Source of the DNA: Heterohyrax brucei
Lineage: Eukaryota > Chordata > Mammalia > Hyracoidea > Procaviidae
Direction: 5' to 3'
DNA length: 64,000 bases
NCBI GenBank assembly: GCA_028571685.1
Contig: CM053143.1
Coordinates: forward strand, 154,560,329-154,624,328
In this document: positions 11,348 through 23,613 of the stretch, one piece after another
Numbering within the stretch: the stretch's first letter is position 1
Layout of the letters: each line of letters opens with the position of its first letter
Position numbers and translations under genes: made by a program
The notes under the pieces: model-generated
Seen by the model: only the letters and a program-made list of their open reading frames with translations
The model's database searches: none
What the model was told of the DNA's origin: nothing

Positions 11348-12350
11348 CGTGTAAAGTACTGTCAGAGAAGCTCCAAAAATTTGCTAAAGGTGGGTTCAGA
11401 AAAAAAGAAGAATTGTATGCAAACACAGGAGGTCAAGGAAAGAGAGCGTCGCAAACAGAAAGGACAAAGCTTCAGAGGCTCAGTAGAACAGAGCAGAGAG
11501 AGATACAGTGGAAAGACCAGAAAGGACCAGCATGGTGTCCCACACCAGGCTGTAAGCTTGTTGTTGAACCCAAGAATGACAGAACGTTTAATTCGATCCA
11601 GCACATCCATTCTGGCTACACCCTTCACTGAACCAGAGTTTAAGTTTTTCTGAGTACAAAAGTTACGAACAACTTTCATTTCTACAAAAAAAAACAACTG
11701 AAGGTTTTAAAAGACCCACATGAAAAGTGAATATGACAACATGGTGGTTTCCATGACTACAACCAAGGAGGAGCACTCTGCGCTGCCCTGTATGTGTCAA
11801 GAAAGAAGAAAAAGATCTTTTTCTCTGCAACTGGTACAATTCCAGTTATCTTCCACATTCTAGTCTAATATTTCCAGCTGGGTAGAGAAACTGAGGAGTC
11901 CAAGAAACAACTTGGAAGTTCAATGCCAATATTGATGGTATCTAGCCTGGCCAGGAAATAGCATCTGTAGGCTGCTCAGGGCAGGGCAGGGCCCTCCGCA
12001 CCACACCCTACCCCACCCCCACCCTTCTTCCCTGGGCTGCACCTGGCCTCCGGCCTCACTTGCCCCACCTAGTTACACCCATGACTCCAGCTGTGGCCAG
12101 AAAACACATTACTATCAGGCAATTACAAAACCAAAGGAAGAAATTCAAGTAATGCCAGGTTCCAGGTCAGCCTCAGCTGAGCTCCTCTAGCGCCATCTGT
12201 GTGTCTCCAGCTTCCTGCTCACCACACGCCTCTGTGATGATCTGTATAGGAGTCACATATGCCTACTGGACCATAAACTGTGCTGTGTCTTTTCGTCCTT
12301 GTGTCCCAGTGCCTAGTCGGTAGATGGCACACATTAAATAATAGCTACTG
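11348..12350. other. unassigned; purine-rich with incidental ORFs
   Basis: Frames at 11261-11653 (+) and 11362-11697 (-) overlap each other and run out of a mariner element. They show no domain. The stretch near 11965-12065 is C-rich. I see no exon. Confidence 0.4.
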
Positions 12351-12419
12351 CTTTCACATGTATTGAAATGACTTCACGCACATTCAGTCCTTCCAATTAC
12401 CCATCCCTATAAGGTAAAA

Positions 12420-12453
12420 TGGATCCGACTTGACGGCACTTGGCTTGCTTGCC
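12420..12453 (+). repeat. 34-bp AfroSINE 3' fragment with target duplication
   Basis: Only the last 34 bp of a SINE variant are present (GGATCCGACTTGACGGCACT then TGGCTTGCTTGCC). Direct repeats ATAAGGTAAAA flank it at 12409-12419 and 12454-12464. Confidence 0.75.
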
Positions 12454-12464
12454 ATAAGGTAAAA

Positions 12465-12625
12465 CCCAGAACCCACTGCTGTCGAGTCAATTCCGACTCA
12501 TAGTGACTCTCTAGGACAGAGCAGAACTGTTCCATCGAGTTTCCAAGGAGCATCTGGCAGATTCAAACTGCCAATTTTGGGGTTAGCAGGGGTAACACTT
12601 AACCACTACACCACCAGGGTTTCTA
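12465..12625 (-). repeat. AfroSINE type A
   Basis: Full-length inverted copy, from ACTGCTGTCGAGTCAATTCC to ACTACACCACCAGGGTTTC. Confidence 0.88.
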
Positions 12626-12780
12626 CCCTACAGGGTAGGGACTATTATTCCAATTTTACAAATTTGGAGCTTGAGAGTCAGAAAGCTTAAACATTTCCTT
12701 CAAGGTCACACAGTTAGAAAATGGGGGTGCCAGCATCTACCTGCATACAAGGCCCTTCTTATAGGAGCTGGTACACATGC

Positions 12781-13866
12781 GTTGAACTTGAACTGGTCAG
12801 TAGTTTCATGTTTCAGGCATAGGTAAGATGTAGAATGCACTCTCTAGATGGAATACTTTTGGGAGAAAACTTCCATCAAGAGTTGATGCTTGGGAAATCC
12901 ACTCCAGACTGGTGTGTGCCAGAGACACACAGGACCTTTGTTTATTGTTCCTCCAGCTCTGTTGGAAACTGAATCTGTGACGCTACAGAGGCCTCAGTTA
13001 CCAGACATTTCTCAGCTGTTCTCTAATTCTTGAGCTAGTGTCCCATTCCAGGTGAGCATTTCCCTGAAAGCCAAGATAGACAAGGAACAGGGTCTGTACA
13101 GACCAGCAGATGGGCCTCACATGCCTGTTAGGCCCAGCACTGGCCTCAGCCACACACTGACAGCATAGCACTGTGGGGAGAAGCACAGCATCGGGACAGA
13201 ACTTGGAGAGCTCACTGGAGGACCATGGGAATTTGAGATAAAGAGTATTGGTCTATGGAAGCTAAAGGGAGCATTCAAAAGGTCATTCGTTTCAGGGAAG
13301 TTTTTTTTAACTCTCTGAGGAATGAATACTACAACCCTGAGAGATTTTTCCAAGAAAGAAAAGTAGGCCTCACTCACTGCCAGATTAAGGCCCTCATCTG
13401 GTTTTCAGAAGCACATTTCATAGTCCAGCATCCAAACACATCACAAGGCAGGTCTGAAACAGCTGGTTAATGGGTGCACTGACCCCAGGTCAGCAGCCAC
13501 AAGATAAAGAGTGTGACTCCAGGCTCTTACCTTGGGCTTGGGCAAGAGCACACGGGGATCCGCCCTGCTAACACAAGTCTGAACAATCTGGTTCATCAGG
13601 ATGAAATTATTTTCCTTTGCAGCCGCACCTACTGCCCCACCCCAAGAAACTGCAGGTAACATGGTCAAACCTGGTTGTGAACCTTGCAATAAGCACGCAC
13701 TCAGAGCAGTGGGTGTATAGCCAGACCCAAAAGAGGAAAAGTTCTAGAAAAACCCAGGATGCCCAGACAGAACATAGGGAACAGGAACACCAGGACTTCA
13801 AGAATTTTCTTCTCTCCCTCCATAAAACAGATTAGGGAACTCATGAACTGCTTACAACCGGACTGT
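12781..13866. other. no recognisable feature
   Basis: No named repeat. Frames of 62-86 codons on both strands overlap and show no domain. Confidence 0.4.
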
Positions 13867-13867
13867 T

Positions 13868-14038
13868 GATGAAAAAACAAACCAAATCCAGTGCCATCGA
13901 GTCAATTCTAACTATAGTGACCCTATACAACAGAGTAGAACTGCCCCATAGAGTTTCCAAGGAGCGCCTGGTCAATTCAAACTGCTGACCTTTTGGATAG
14001 CGGCTGTAGCGCCTAACCACTACACCAGCAGGGTTTAT
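13868..14038 (-). repeat. AfroSINE type A
   Basis: Full-length inverted copy with CCCCATAGAGTTTCCAAGGA and CCACTACACCAGCAGGG. Confidence 0.88.
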
Positions 14039-14136
14039 GAAAGGGAACACGTTGATTTTCTGGATCGCTCACTCACAATAAATTCAGAATTTTTTTTAAA
14101 AAAATCTTTAAGTCTAGACTTTAACCGAAGAAACAC

Positions 14137-14331
14137 GTTGTATGTGGCTGAGTCGATAATGACTCATAGAGACCCTGTAGGACAGTAGAACTGTCCTACA
14201 GGGCTTCCCAAACTGTAATCTTGAGGGGAACAAACCTCCAGGCCTTTTCTCCTGCAGAGCTGCTGGGAGATTGGAACTTCCTACCTTCCAGATAACAGCC
14301 AAGCATTTAACCATTGCACCAGAATGGCTCT
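14137..14331 (-). repeat. AfroSINE type B
   Basis: The type B middle (CCTCCAGGCCTTTTCTCCTGC) is visible, as is the inverted head CATTGCACCAGAATGGC. Confidence 0.82.
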
Positions 14332-14739
14332 TTTCTTAAGCAACCAGCCCTGCTCATTTAAAAGCTGGCATTTTCTCAGGCAAACTTCATGCTTACTAGC
14401 ATCAGGTGAGCTCAGGGTAAGTACTCAGGTAATTAGGAAGTGAAGAACTGGGCGTCTTATGTCAAAGTTCTAGGTGTACCTCTCCTCCCCTGTCACACAA
14501 AGCAACAGAAAGTTGCAAGCCATGTCACTCATTTCCAAATTATCTCATCTTACAAACTCAGGATAAACGTTACAATGATCAATTTAGCAAACACACTGGA
14601 AAGAAATTTGTGACTTGCTCTGAATTAAACTGTTTTCAATTAACATCTCTTTTCAACTGCACTAACTCAGAGACAGGCCTAGACTATTTATTTTTTCTTT
14701 TCTCAGCAGGAACCACTTCTTGTGCTTATTTCATTAACA
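14332..14739. other. no recognisable feature
   Basis: AT-rich, no assignable repeat or gene. Confidence 0.4.
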
Positions 14740-15860
14740 ACTATAAGTCCTGTGGTGTAGTAAAAGTACTTAGTATAGCCTTTTGGGCCATAGTCTTTGT
14801 AACTTCCACTGAAATGACTGGATGAGACTGTGCAGATCAGGTGTTTGTGGCCCACCAAAGGACTGCATAGCCTGCTAATGATGTAAATAAGGAGCATGGC
14901 ACCCTTGTGAGGGTGGGACCATGCAGATAAGGTGTATGAACGCTAACAAGGGGATTGATCAGTTTTGCCACCCTGCTAGGCTTAAAGAAGCAATAGATCG
15001 CAGAGCGGAGGGCGACCTAGCATCACCGAAAGAGAAGAGCTAGGAATGGACAGAGTTCATTGGGCCCCGGATCCCTGTGCTGAGACCTCCTAGATTTGAG
15101 AGACATGGCTGTAACCCAGAGGCAGTGAGAGAGAATGAAAAGCAGCAGTAGAGAAACAGCAGCAGCAGAGGCAGTTGAACCAGGAGAAGAGCAAGAGATG
15201 GTGAGTGGGCTTCCTGACCCATGGAGCAGAGTGAGAGAACTGAGTACCTTTGGGCAGGAGGCTCCATCGAGGAGTAAGGTACTCCAGGCACTCAGCAGCA
15301 GAGCTAGGTTAACCACCCAAGGAGAGAGCAGAATGCCTTTAAGCAGTGATTTACTGGTAGAGCCCAGTGCCTCCAGGCACTTATTAGCAGAACTAAAGGT
15401 GCTTTGTTACTCTTGCCAAAGAGGGACAAAGGTGAGGGGACAAACAGGCTCAGCTGAGAAGAGGTTGCCTGACCAAAGGATAGTACCCCGCATACTCCTG
15501 AACCTCAGCTATAGCCTGCTATTTCTCAAACAAACCCCACAATCTTGAGTATTGTCTGTGAGTTCTATGGGCCACTACAACAAAGTATCAGACCCAGAAG
15601 AGAAGTAAAGAGTACTGTGGAAGGGTCAGTAGTGTCAGAATTGGTAGAAGGTTGGAGACAGGAGGTATGTCTGAACTCGCCATCACAGGAATAAGCCTTG
15701 GGCTGTTGATCTTGATTCTCTTTCCCTTTCAGAAAGCTGGAGGAGGTCAGATGCCTCCCCCACCATACCATTTTCACAAGTCCAAAACTGAGTGGCTAAT
15801 AAGAGCTGTCAGCAGAAGAAATTGGAACTAGTAGGTTGAAGTCACCCTGTGACATGCGGC
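14740..15860 (+). mobile_element. putative LTR/ERV-like sequence
   Basis: A stretch with TGCAGATAAGGTGTATGAACGC, CCTGCTAGGCTTAAAGAAGC and a repetitive AGCAGCAGTAGAG purine tract looks like an afrotherian LTR followed by a short internal portion. The 137-codon frame at 15135-15548 comes from the purine tract and has no retroviral motif. I could not define termini or a target duplication, so the assignment is tentative. Confidence 0.35.
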
Positions 15861-16761
15861 ACTAATCTGGAAGAATAAATGATCATGAAACACATAATTC
15901 TAGAGATTCAGGACTTCCTAGCCCCCGCCTATAAGGCTCAAGTCACATCAAAAGTGGGGAACACAAATCATCCCAGCTTAGAGCTGATATTCAGCCTGTA
16001 TGCTCTGATATGACCAGAAATGCTGTCTCTAGTTGGGCAGTGCACAGCGTGCACAACCATACAGTGCAGGCCCGGATGTGGCCTGACTAGTGATTTATAT
16101 CTGGTGTCATTTCTGATTGGCTGAGACCTTTACTGATTGTTAAACATTGTGAATATCACTCTTTTGAGGTCTAAGACCCTGCTGGTTACAGAGGCTCACC
16201 CACGGAAGACTATATGTGACTGTAAAAAGACATTTGCATAGCTGACTTATGGAAAATACCTCTCAAAGATTAGACCTGGCTGGCAAACAACCGTGGAAGG
16301 TGTCTGTGTTCCTTAAGGCTGTATGTCAGCTTTTAGCTGGGTTACTCATATGGACATGAGTGACCTAGCTTGCAACTTTCTGTCTGCTTTGTGTGATGCA
16401 GGAGGAGAGGTATGGCTAGAATTCTGACATAATAAGACATCCAGTTCTTGGCAGTTGTAATATAGTTTGACAGTCATGTGATGATGTGGTCACATCTGTG
16501 ATATGTGATGTAATGAGATCTCCTCCATGATGGGATCTGCTATGACTAATAAGTCAGCTGAAAGGGAGTTTTCTTGGCCTGCCTTCAATGTAGGTGGGCT
16601 CACTGGCGAGGCTCCAAGGCTTTCGCTCACACTGGATCCTGCAGCTGGCTCCTGTTCCTCTGACCTCCAGTTCTTGGGACTTGAACTAGTAGCTTACCCA
16701 TCATCTTGCCTGTCGAAGTCTTTGCAGCCTGTGAGCAAGTGTCCCGCTATCCAACCTGCCT
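15861..16761. other. unassigned, possibly old repeat
   Basis: No coding features. The later part shares an LTR-like or old-repeat style with 16876-16980 (GTGAGCCATTTCCTTGATATA), but I cannot name it. Confidence 0.3.
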
Positions 16762-16874
16762 ATCTTGGGTTTGTCAATCCCTGTGGCTATGCGAAAATCT
16801 ATGAGGCAGTTCTATTCTATCCCACAGGATCGTTATGAGTTGGAATTGACTCAGTGGCACTGGGTTTGGGTGAC
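16762..16874 (+). repeat. AfroSINE 3' part
   Basis: It runs from GGGTTTGTCAATCCCTGTGG through CTATTCTATCCCACAGGATC to GAATTGACTCAGTGGCACTGG. Confidence 0.7.
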
Positions 16875-18187
16875 GACCTGAATCAGGAAGCACCTCGAGC
16901 CTCACCCACAAATCCGCAATGTCCCAAACCCTACAACTATGTGAGCCATTTCCTTGATATAAATCTCTCCATATAAGTATTTTCTGCAGGTTGCACAGAT
17001 AGCTTCCTCTCTCTCCAGAAACCCTTGGGCCATGGCCTCTGACTGGGATAGAAAGATTCCAGAAGGATCTGGGCTCAGGGCAGGCAGGCACTCTTCCTTG
17101 AACTCAGGTCCTGAACCTCCAGCCCCCACCATAGGTCTTCAGAGAACAAGAAACAAATAGGGAGACCTGCTGACCTCTGTGTGGCTGAAGCTGGGAACCA
17201 CACCCAAATCCAGGTCCAGGTCAGTTCTGAGGAAGGGAACGTCACTGGGGGGAGGAGTAGCCTTGATGGGTCGGCAGCAGGGGTGGGGTAGCCCCAAGAA
17301 AGAAGGGAGCCCCAAAGGTACCGCCCCCACCCTTTCCACAGGTTGCCAGCCTCGCCCTCCAGATTTGTCTCTGCAGGTGGCCAGGAGCCCCAGCAGAGTA
17401 TTCTAGATAACCAGCTTCCCCGGCACCCCCTGAGCAGGACCTCACCTCTGGAGAAAGGTCTCTATTCCCAGAAACAGCCACCCCCTGCTAGGGCTGAGCC
17501 TCACCCCAGCAGGAGAACGGGACTGACACCCTCTTCCCCAGGGCCACTGACCTCTCCCAGCCTCTCTGTTGAGCCTGGGTGCTCAGACTACCCCAGTGAG
17601 AAAGTCTGTGGCAACGGCCCTTCCCCCTTGGCTTATTTTTCCTTGTGGATTTGGCTGCAAAAGACCAGACATTTTAACAACGTGGAAACATGTGACTTAG
17701 GAGAGCAACAAAGTTCCAGAGACTTTAAGAGTTGCTGTAGGGCCGAGCAGCCAGCCTGAGTCTGAAGTCCCCATGCCCCAGCAGTGGCAATAAAACCCAA
17801 GACAGGAGGAACGGAGGCTGCCATGGATCACATGGTTCCAGGCAGTAGCCAGCTTCCCTGCAACTGGTCTGGTCCTGCTTTCGGGCTTTGCACACCCTGC
17901 AGTCAGGAGGGGGCAGCTTTCCTTCCCCAAGCATGGGGTTCCAGACTATGAGGTGTGTTCCGACCCAGGGCTGCCGGCTAAGGGAGTGGTCCAGCTTTTG
18001 GTCTGTCTGGTCTTTCATGTTGTAAAAGCAGAGTCCTGTCCTCAGTCTGTGGCCTTGCCCACTGCTGGCACAGAGGCCTTAGACCTCCTGGGAGACCTAT
18101 GGGTACTTAAACTCATCCTCCTGCATGGAACCAGCCCTTCAGCTCTCATGGCGCCCAGCCCAACCTCTGCCTTTGCACTGCCATTTC
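16875..18187. other. GC-richer stretch without recognisable gene
   Basis: This is the most GC-rich part of the window. Overlapping frames occur on both strands, the longest being 17343-17759 (+, 138 codons). It is proline/serine-rich with no domain. No splice-bounded exon or promoter could be supported. Confidence 0.4.
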
Positions 18188-18312
18188 TAGAGCCCTGATG
18201 GCACAGTGGTTAAGAGCCTGCCTGCTAACTGAAAGCTCAGTGCTCCAGCTACACGGCACTTCCACTCTGTGGCTATGAATCAGAACTAAACCGACTAGCC
18301 CCTAACAACATA
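18188..18312 (+). repeat. degenerate AfroSINE
   Basis: The head GCACAGTGGTTAAGAGCC is clear. The middle is shortened and the tail reads CCTAACAACATAA, as in RTE tails. Confidence 0.75.
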
Positions 18313-19539
18313 ATATAGATATTTATGCTTTAGGGTTTTGCGCCAAGCCCAAGGCAGCATGTTACTTGCATGAAAATATGGTAAATTTCTTTCACTTTCC
18401 CTTACCACCTGGGTCTTGTTTAAAGTGTCCCTGGCCAATTTTCTGGTATGTTCCCCATTACTGAAAAAGCTGACTGATTAGTTTAAGACCACGCAGATAG
18501 CCATTGCTTTGACTCTGAGCAGTTTGTCCATTTCTTGGCTCATCAGGCATCACATCTTATAGGAAGTCTTCCCTGATACTCTCCATCCCCATTTTTCTTC
18601 TTCTGTTCTCCCATAACCCTCCCTGCAAATCTCTGTCATTGCCCAACCCCTTGTTGGATTAGAACCTGTAACTGCGCCCATCAGCTCCTCCATTTTTCCT
18701 ACCCTCCCCTTCAGAGGCAAACACTGCCCTCCTCTTTGTTTCATACCATCCCCTCTTGCTCCTTGCAGTCTGTCTGCCTAGATTTGAGTACAAAACAGCA
18801 CATTTAAGCAGAAAGCAAAGTTTGTTAGGTCAGGGCAATTGCCACCATTAGGAGAATGCTCTTAAAGACAAGTTCTGGCACAAGCTTCCTTAAGAATTTA
18901 CAGATTTAAAACTACTGGGCAGTTCAGTGGGCAAGGTCATGAATAAACTTGAGGAACAAGATTCCCAAAGTTGAGACACCTGGAAGGGCTGTACATAGAC
19001 CATGGCACAGGTCCATCCAACAAGAAATATGGATGGAGGCACTAGGTGGTTATGTATCTTCTATCTTACCTCCAGAAATATAGGCAGAATATTTCTGTGA
19101 GATGAACTGAATGTTCTCACCTGATCCAAACAGGAGGATATGGGAGAAAAAACAAAACTTTACCAGCATGTGGTCAAGAAGAGACCAACATATGTAAAAA
19201 TCTAGCCCAGTCACAATGATGGTGGGGATCTCTGAGATGACAGCCCTCACCATGTCTCTAAGTCATCCTGCTCCAGTTTGGGCTGGGTGCCATTTCATTC
19301 TGTGCCCCAGAATGGGTGCCATTTCATTCTAGGGCGCAGACACCCTTTGCAGTTTCACTTGACTATTTTCCTGGTTATTTTCTTACCTCTCTCTTATCAT
19401 GCATCTTTGCATTCCACTTTCTTGGTGTGCTCTCTCATTTCAGTGGCATACACTTTCTGCTTGTTCTCTAAGAAAGAGAACATTTCAGGAAAACTTTTGA
19501 AATCTTTGTCTGAAAAATGTCCTTTTTTTAAAAAAAAAA
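18313..19539. other. no recognisable feature
   Basis: No named repeat. A short local duplication of TGCCATTTCATTCT lies near 19289 and 19318. Confidence 0.4.
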
Positions 19540-20210
19540 AAAACAACCCTCTGGCTTTTGAATGATAGTTTGGCTAGGTATAGAATTTTACATTGGAGAT
19601 AATTTTTCTTCATAATTTTTAATTCTTCCCCTCACTTCCAATATTGCTGTTGAGAATTCCGAAGTCTTTCTTATTCTGCATCATTTGTGTGCATACTTTT
19701 TTTTTTTTGGCATAGAAATTTGTAGAATTTTGTTTATCCTTAGTGATCACAGTATACGAGTGTGGATCTAATTTCATCCACTGTAGCCTCTTAAATGTGG
19801 AAATGTGTCTGTTATCTGAAATTTTCTTAATTTTCATATTTTTTCTATATATTCCCTATTCTATCCTTTTGAACATTAATTGTTAAGTCCTAGAGATTCT
19901 CTAATATTCCTATCTTTTCTCCTTCATTTTCTATCTCTTTTTCTTTCTACTTCCAAACAATTTAGTGACTCCATCCCCACCTCCTTTTACCGGCCTGTCT
20001 GTTGAGTTTTCTTTTTCAATTTCTGATTTTATATTTTCAGTACCCAAGAATTCATCTTTATTTTATTCTCCAAGTATTACTTTGCATAATTTTTATTTTC
20101 TCAAAGTTTTGTTTCTCTGCTCTTTTTTTTTTCTGTTTCTGATTTTTATTTGGTTTAGTTTACTCTCTGCTTGCTTGTCTTGATCATTCTCTTCCATGTT
20201 AGAGGTTTTT
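19540..20210 (-). mobile_element. old L1 fragment, ORF1 region (probable)
   Basis: GATAGTTTGGCTAGGTATAG and the T/C-rich blocks that follow resemble the inverted ORF1 C-terminal and coiled-coil region of old L1s. They are comparable in position and style to 41690-42300 of the younger L1. All frames are broken. Confidence 0.45.
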
Positions 20211-20504
20211 CTGTGGCTCTCTGCTCTTGATTAAGAGTCGGGAACTAAAAACATTGACTGACAGCTGTCAGTTCATGGGTGAGGTTTTGGGCTTCAAAGT
20301 AAGATGGAATGAGGGTGCTAATGGTTCAGGATATGTCAATGAAGTTATAGTTAGTATTTCTTTTTGGATTGACCAGAGTCCCTAGAGAAGCACTTTTTAT
20401 CTCGTACTTGGCAAGTGAGGATTTGGCTTCTGGGATCTGTACCATCAGGGTTCAATTTGCACACAGTCACTTAATCCCCCTACTCTGGACACGGTATCCA
20501 TCTA

Positions 20505-20702
20505 CCAGGGTTGCTGAGTGGTACAAATACTTAATGCATTGAGCTGCTGAAAAAAAAAGTTGGAAGTTTGGGTCTATGCAGACCTGCTTCAGAAGAAAGG
20601 CCTGGGGATCGACATCTAAGAAGCCAGCTGTTGAAAACCCTATGGAGAACAGTTCTACTCCGATGCACACGGAGTTAAGAATCAACTTAATGGCAACTTA
20701 TT
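20505..20702 (+). repeat. AfroSINE type C
   Basis: The type C middle (CTTCAGAAGAAAGGCCTGGG) and 3' end (GTTAAGAATCAACTTAATGGC) are visible. Confidence 0.8.
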
Positions 20703-21846
20703 TGGGGTCCATCCATCTCCCAATCATTGACATTCTGTTTTTATAGAGAATGAACCTCCACATATCTTACAGAAATGGGAGGAGTAGACCCTCAGAGGTG
20801 TGGACTGAGGAAACAGGACCTAGAGAGCTTATTACTTCTTGTATTAGCTCCTTTCATCTATAGTTCAAGAAGTACCTATGCCTTTTGTGTAGTTTGGTTA
20901 GCAGCCTCTTCTACTGCCATCCAGGTTCTAGCTTTCCACTGTCTGCTAAATCAGTTATTATGTCATCCAGCTTCCAAAATTGTGTTACTATTGTCTCCTA
21001 TTCTGTACTCCCTTTTCCTGTGAGTCTGTGCTTTAAAAAAAAAAAAACAAAACTCTGTTCTGTAATTTTAGTTGAGTTTGGATAGAAAGATAGATAGGTA
21101 CACTTAATCTACCATCTTAATCTGTTGCCAGAACACATATACTTTTCAGGCCTAACTATAAAGCCAAGATTTCCTAAGAAGATATTAGGAATTGGGTCCC
21201 TAAAATACTCGTTAAAGGCTTTAAAAGTTATCATTAGTAGTACAGTTTTAGAGAACATGAGAATTCAACAAACTTGAAATATAGAGTCCCTAAATCATTG
21301 AACTTCATAGGAACACATGATGCTCTTTGTGTTGTCCAGAATATAGATTAATCAGCTTGATAAGAGAGTATGGGCTATTTTGTGATTGTGCCCAAAAACC
21401 AAAGACAAATTTATTGCTGTAAAGTTGATTTTGAGTCATAACAACTTATGGCCAGCAGTGAGGATAATCATGAGTTTGATCAACCTTAAGTGTGGAACAA
21501 TTTTTCATTCTGACAGTTGGAAACTGGGAAAGGTCATTAGGATATCTCACACACACATACATATACACCAATGACATGAGCTGTTTACCTACTTGATTAG
21601 ACATTGTGGTTGTCTCACTGTCTTGAGAAAACAAAACTACTGAACCATTATTTGCAGGGAATAGAGGGGAAGCATTTAGCTCTTAGCTTAGCTTGTCCCA
21701 CTCTAATGTGCAAGGCCTCTTTACTCATTTCATAGACTCCTACAGCTGCCACAGACATCAGCATCCCACAATATCCATCCAGGGTATTCCTGCACGGCTC
21801 TTGTGTAGTTCATTCAACTAATACTTAATGATTATTTACCATATTC
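20703..21846. other. mostly unassigned; SINE remnant near 21390-21450
   Basis: A weak inverted SINE 3' remnant (TTGATTTTGAGTCATAACAAC) is the only assignable piece. Confidence 0.35.
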
Positions 21847-22003
21847 TTGGAAACCTAGGTGGCATTGTGACTGGCTGCTAACCAAAAAGATCAGCAGTTC
21901 AAATCTACCAGGAGCTCCTTGGAAACTCTATAGAGCAGTTCTACGCTGTACTATAGGGTCACTATGAGTTGGAATTGACTTGATGGCAATGGGTTCAGTG
22001 GGT
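21847..22003 (+). repeat. AfroSINE type A
   Basis: Runs from GGAAACCTAGGTGGCATTGTG to GATGGCAATGGG. Confidence 0.85.
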
Positions 22004-22009
22004 TACTCC

Positions 22010-22560
22010 ATGCTATGTGGAGACAATACTGAAATAGTCAAAGATTACATTTTACTCAGATCAACAATCAATGTCCATGGAAGCAACAGTCAAAAAATCA
22101 AACAACATATTGCACTGGGCAAATCTGCTGCAAAAGACCTAAAGTGTTTAAAAAAAAAACTGTCACCTTGAGGACTAACAGGCACCTAACCTAAGCCATG
22201 GTATTTTCAATAGCCTCACACGCATACAAAAGCTGGACAATGAATATGGAAGACTGAAGGAAAATTGAAGCATTTAAATTGGAATGTCAGGAAAAATTAT
22301 TTAATATACCATAGACTACAGAAGAAAGATCTATCTTAGAAGAAGTACAGCCACAGTGCTCCTTAAAAACAAGATGGCAAGACTTTGTCTTGTGCACTTT
22401 GTGCATATTATCAGAAGGAGATGGTCCATGGAGACGGACATCACGCTTGCAAAGTAGAGGGCAAGCAAATAAGAGGAAGCCCCTCAATGAGATAGATTGA
22501 CACAGCAGCCGCAACAATAGGCTCAAACATAACAACAGTGGTGAGAATGGTGCAGGACTG
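22010..22560 (+). mobile_element. RTE LINE, 3' end
   Basis: 5'-truncated RTE covering the ORF C-terminus. In-frame remnants include EIVKDYILL, STINVHGSN and HIALGKSAAKDL at 22031-22140, matching the minus-strand copies at 30991-31230 and 52534-52869. Frameshifts follow the poly-A at about 22150. The distal end is diverged and lacks a clean tail. Confidence 0.8.
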
Positions 22561-22596
22561 GGATCCTTAAATTTTTGTACTTAAGGTCTATGAACT

Positions 22597-22758
22597 GGAA
22601 ACCCTGGTGGTCTAATGGTTAAATGCTACGTCTGCTAACCAATAGGTTGGCAGTTTGAACCCACTAACTGTGCCTTGGAAACTCTATGGAGCAGTTCCAC
22701 TCTGCCCTATAGGGTCTCTATGAGTTGGAATCAACTCAATGGCATCAGGTTTGGGGTA
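22597..22758 (+). repeat. AfroSINE type A
   Basis: Full length, GGAAACCCTGGTGGTC through CAATGGCATCAGG. Confidence 0.88.
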
Positions 22759-22794
22759 CTAGTTGGAACTAGTGTACTAGCATAGTTTTAGGTA

Positions 22795-23110
22795 AACAGG
22801 AAACAAAATAAAGTCCCTGCTTTCATAAGGCTTTTATTCAAATGGATGGTAAAATATAGTAGCAAATGTACATACAGTAGAAGTTGAAAATGAAGAAAAA
22901 ATTTAAGAAGAATATGAGACAGAAAGTGACAAGAGATAGAGCATTTTGGTCACAGTGTTGCGGGAAGTCCTCTCTAGTAAGTTGACTTTGACTATCTGGA
23001 GAAAGAGCATTCCAGGAAGAAGAGATTGAAATTGTGAAGCGGAACTTTAGTCAACAGCATGGGTGACATGTTTAAGAAACAGTAAGGACGTCACTGCTGT
23101 ATGTCACCAA
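22795..23110 (+). repeat. ancient mammalian interspersed repeat, part 1
   Basis: AAGAGCATTCCAGGAAGAAG and the text around it match a widespread old mammalian repeat whose exact family I cannot name. Later parts appear at 23515-23612 and 25075-25220, so the element was cut apart by younger insertions. Confidence 0.4.
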
Positions 23111-23114
23111 GTCA

Positions 23115-23275
23115 GGGCTTCCAATCAGTTTGAATTTGCATTTCTAAAAAGTTTCTGAGAAGTTGTACTTAAGAATAACCTGGGGATCTTGTTAAACTGT
23201 AGACTCTGATTCAGTATATCAGGCAGAAATACAAATTCTCAGCAGGGGAATTTGTTAGAAATGAAAATTTTTAGC
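23115..23275 (+). repeat. MER5-type (hAT-Charlie) fragment
   Basis: AACCTGGGGATCTTGTTAAA followed by CTCTGATTCAGTATATC is the signature of MER5-type non-autonomous hAT elements. Confidence 0.6.
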
Positions 23276-23294
23276 AATGGATCAAACTGGAGCA

Positions 23295-23501
23295 AACCTT
23301 GTCAAGCCCTGTCATGTCCATTCTGACTCTTCATGACCCCACATGACAGAATAGAACTGCCCCCATATGGTTTTCTGGGTTGTAATCCTTACAGGAGCAG
23401 ACCACCAGGTCTTTTTCTCATTGAGTAACTGGGTGAGTTGGAACCACCAACTTCTTGGTTGGCAACCAAGCACTTAACCACTGTGCCAGCAGAGCTCCTC
23501 G
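23295..23501 (-). repeat. AfroSINE type B
   Basis: The inverted copy has GCAGACCACCAGGTCTTTTTC and head CCACTGTGCCAGCAGAGC. Confidence 0.82.
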
Positions 23502-23514
23502 GAGGTCAGTGTGA

Positions 23515-23612
23515 AAGAGAAAATAGTAGGAGAAGAGATTGGAAGGTAAATGGGTAGATTCTGTAGGGTTTTGAAGGCAGTGGAAATAGCTTCCAATTTT
23601 ATTCTGAGAGAT
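23515..23612 (+). repeat. ancient repeat, part 2
   Basis: GTAGGGTTTTGAAGGCAGTGG with TTCCAATTTTATTCTGAGAG continues the element begun at 22795. Confidence 0.4.
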
Positions 23613-23613
23613 A

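Larger units (their letters stand above)
12352..12780 (-). repeat. MIR, split by SINE sequence
   Basis: Part one is at 12352-12408. Part two, at 12630-12780, has ACTATTATTCCAATTTTACA and AAGGTCACACAGTTAG, in MIR order when inverted. The SINE pieces at 12420-12625 separate them. Confidence 0.65.

Noticed and set aside
11261-11697. Overlapping 130- and 111-codon ORFs on opposite strands
   Set aside because: The plus frame starts inside a mariner element, and both consist of low-complexity lysine/phenylalanine-rich text.
15135-15548. 137-codon plus-strand ORF
   Set aside because: It lies in a repetitive AGCAGCAG-rich LTR-like stretch, overlaps minus-strand frames and shows no domain.
17343-17759. 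138-codon plus-strand ORF in GC-rich DNA
   Set aside because: GC-rich sequence gives long chance frames on both strands here. There is no domain, start context or splice signal to support it.
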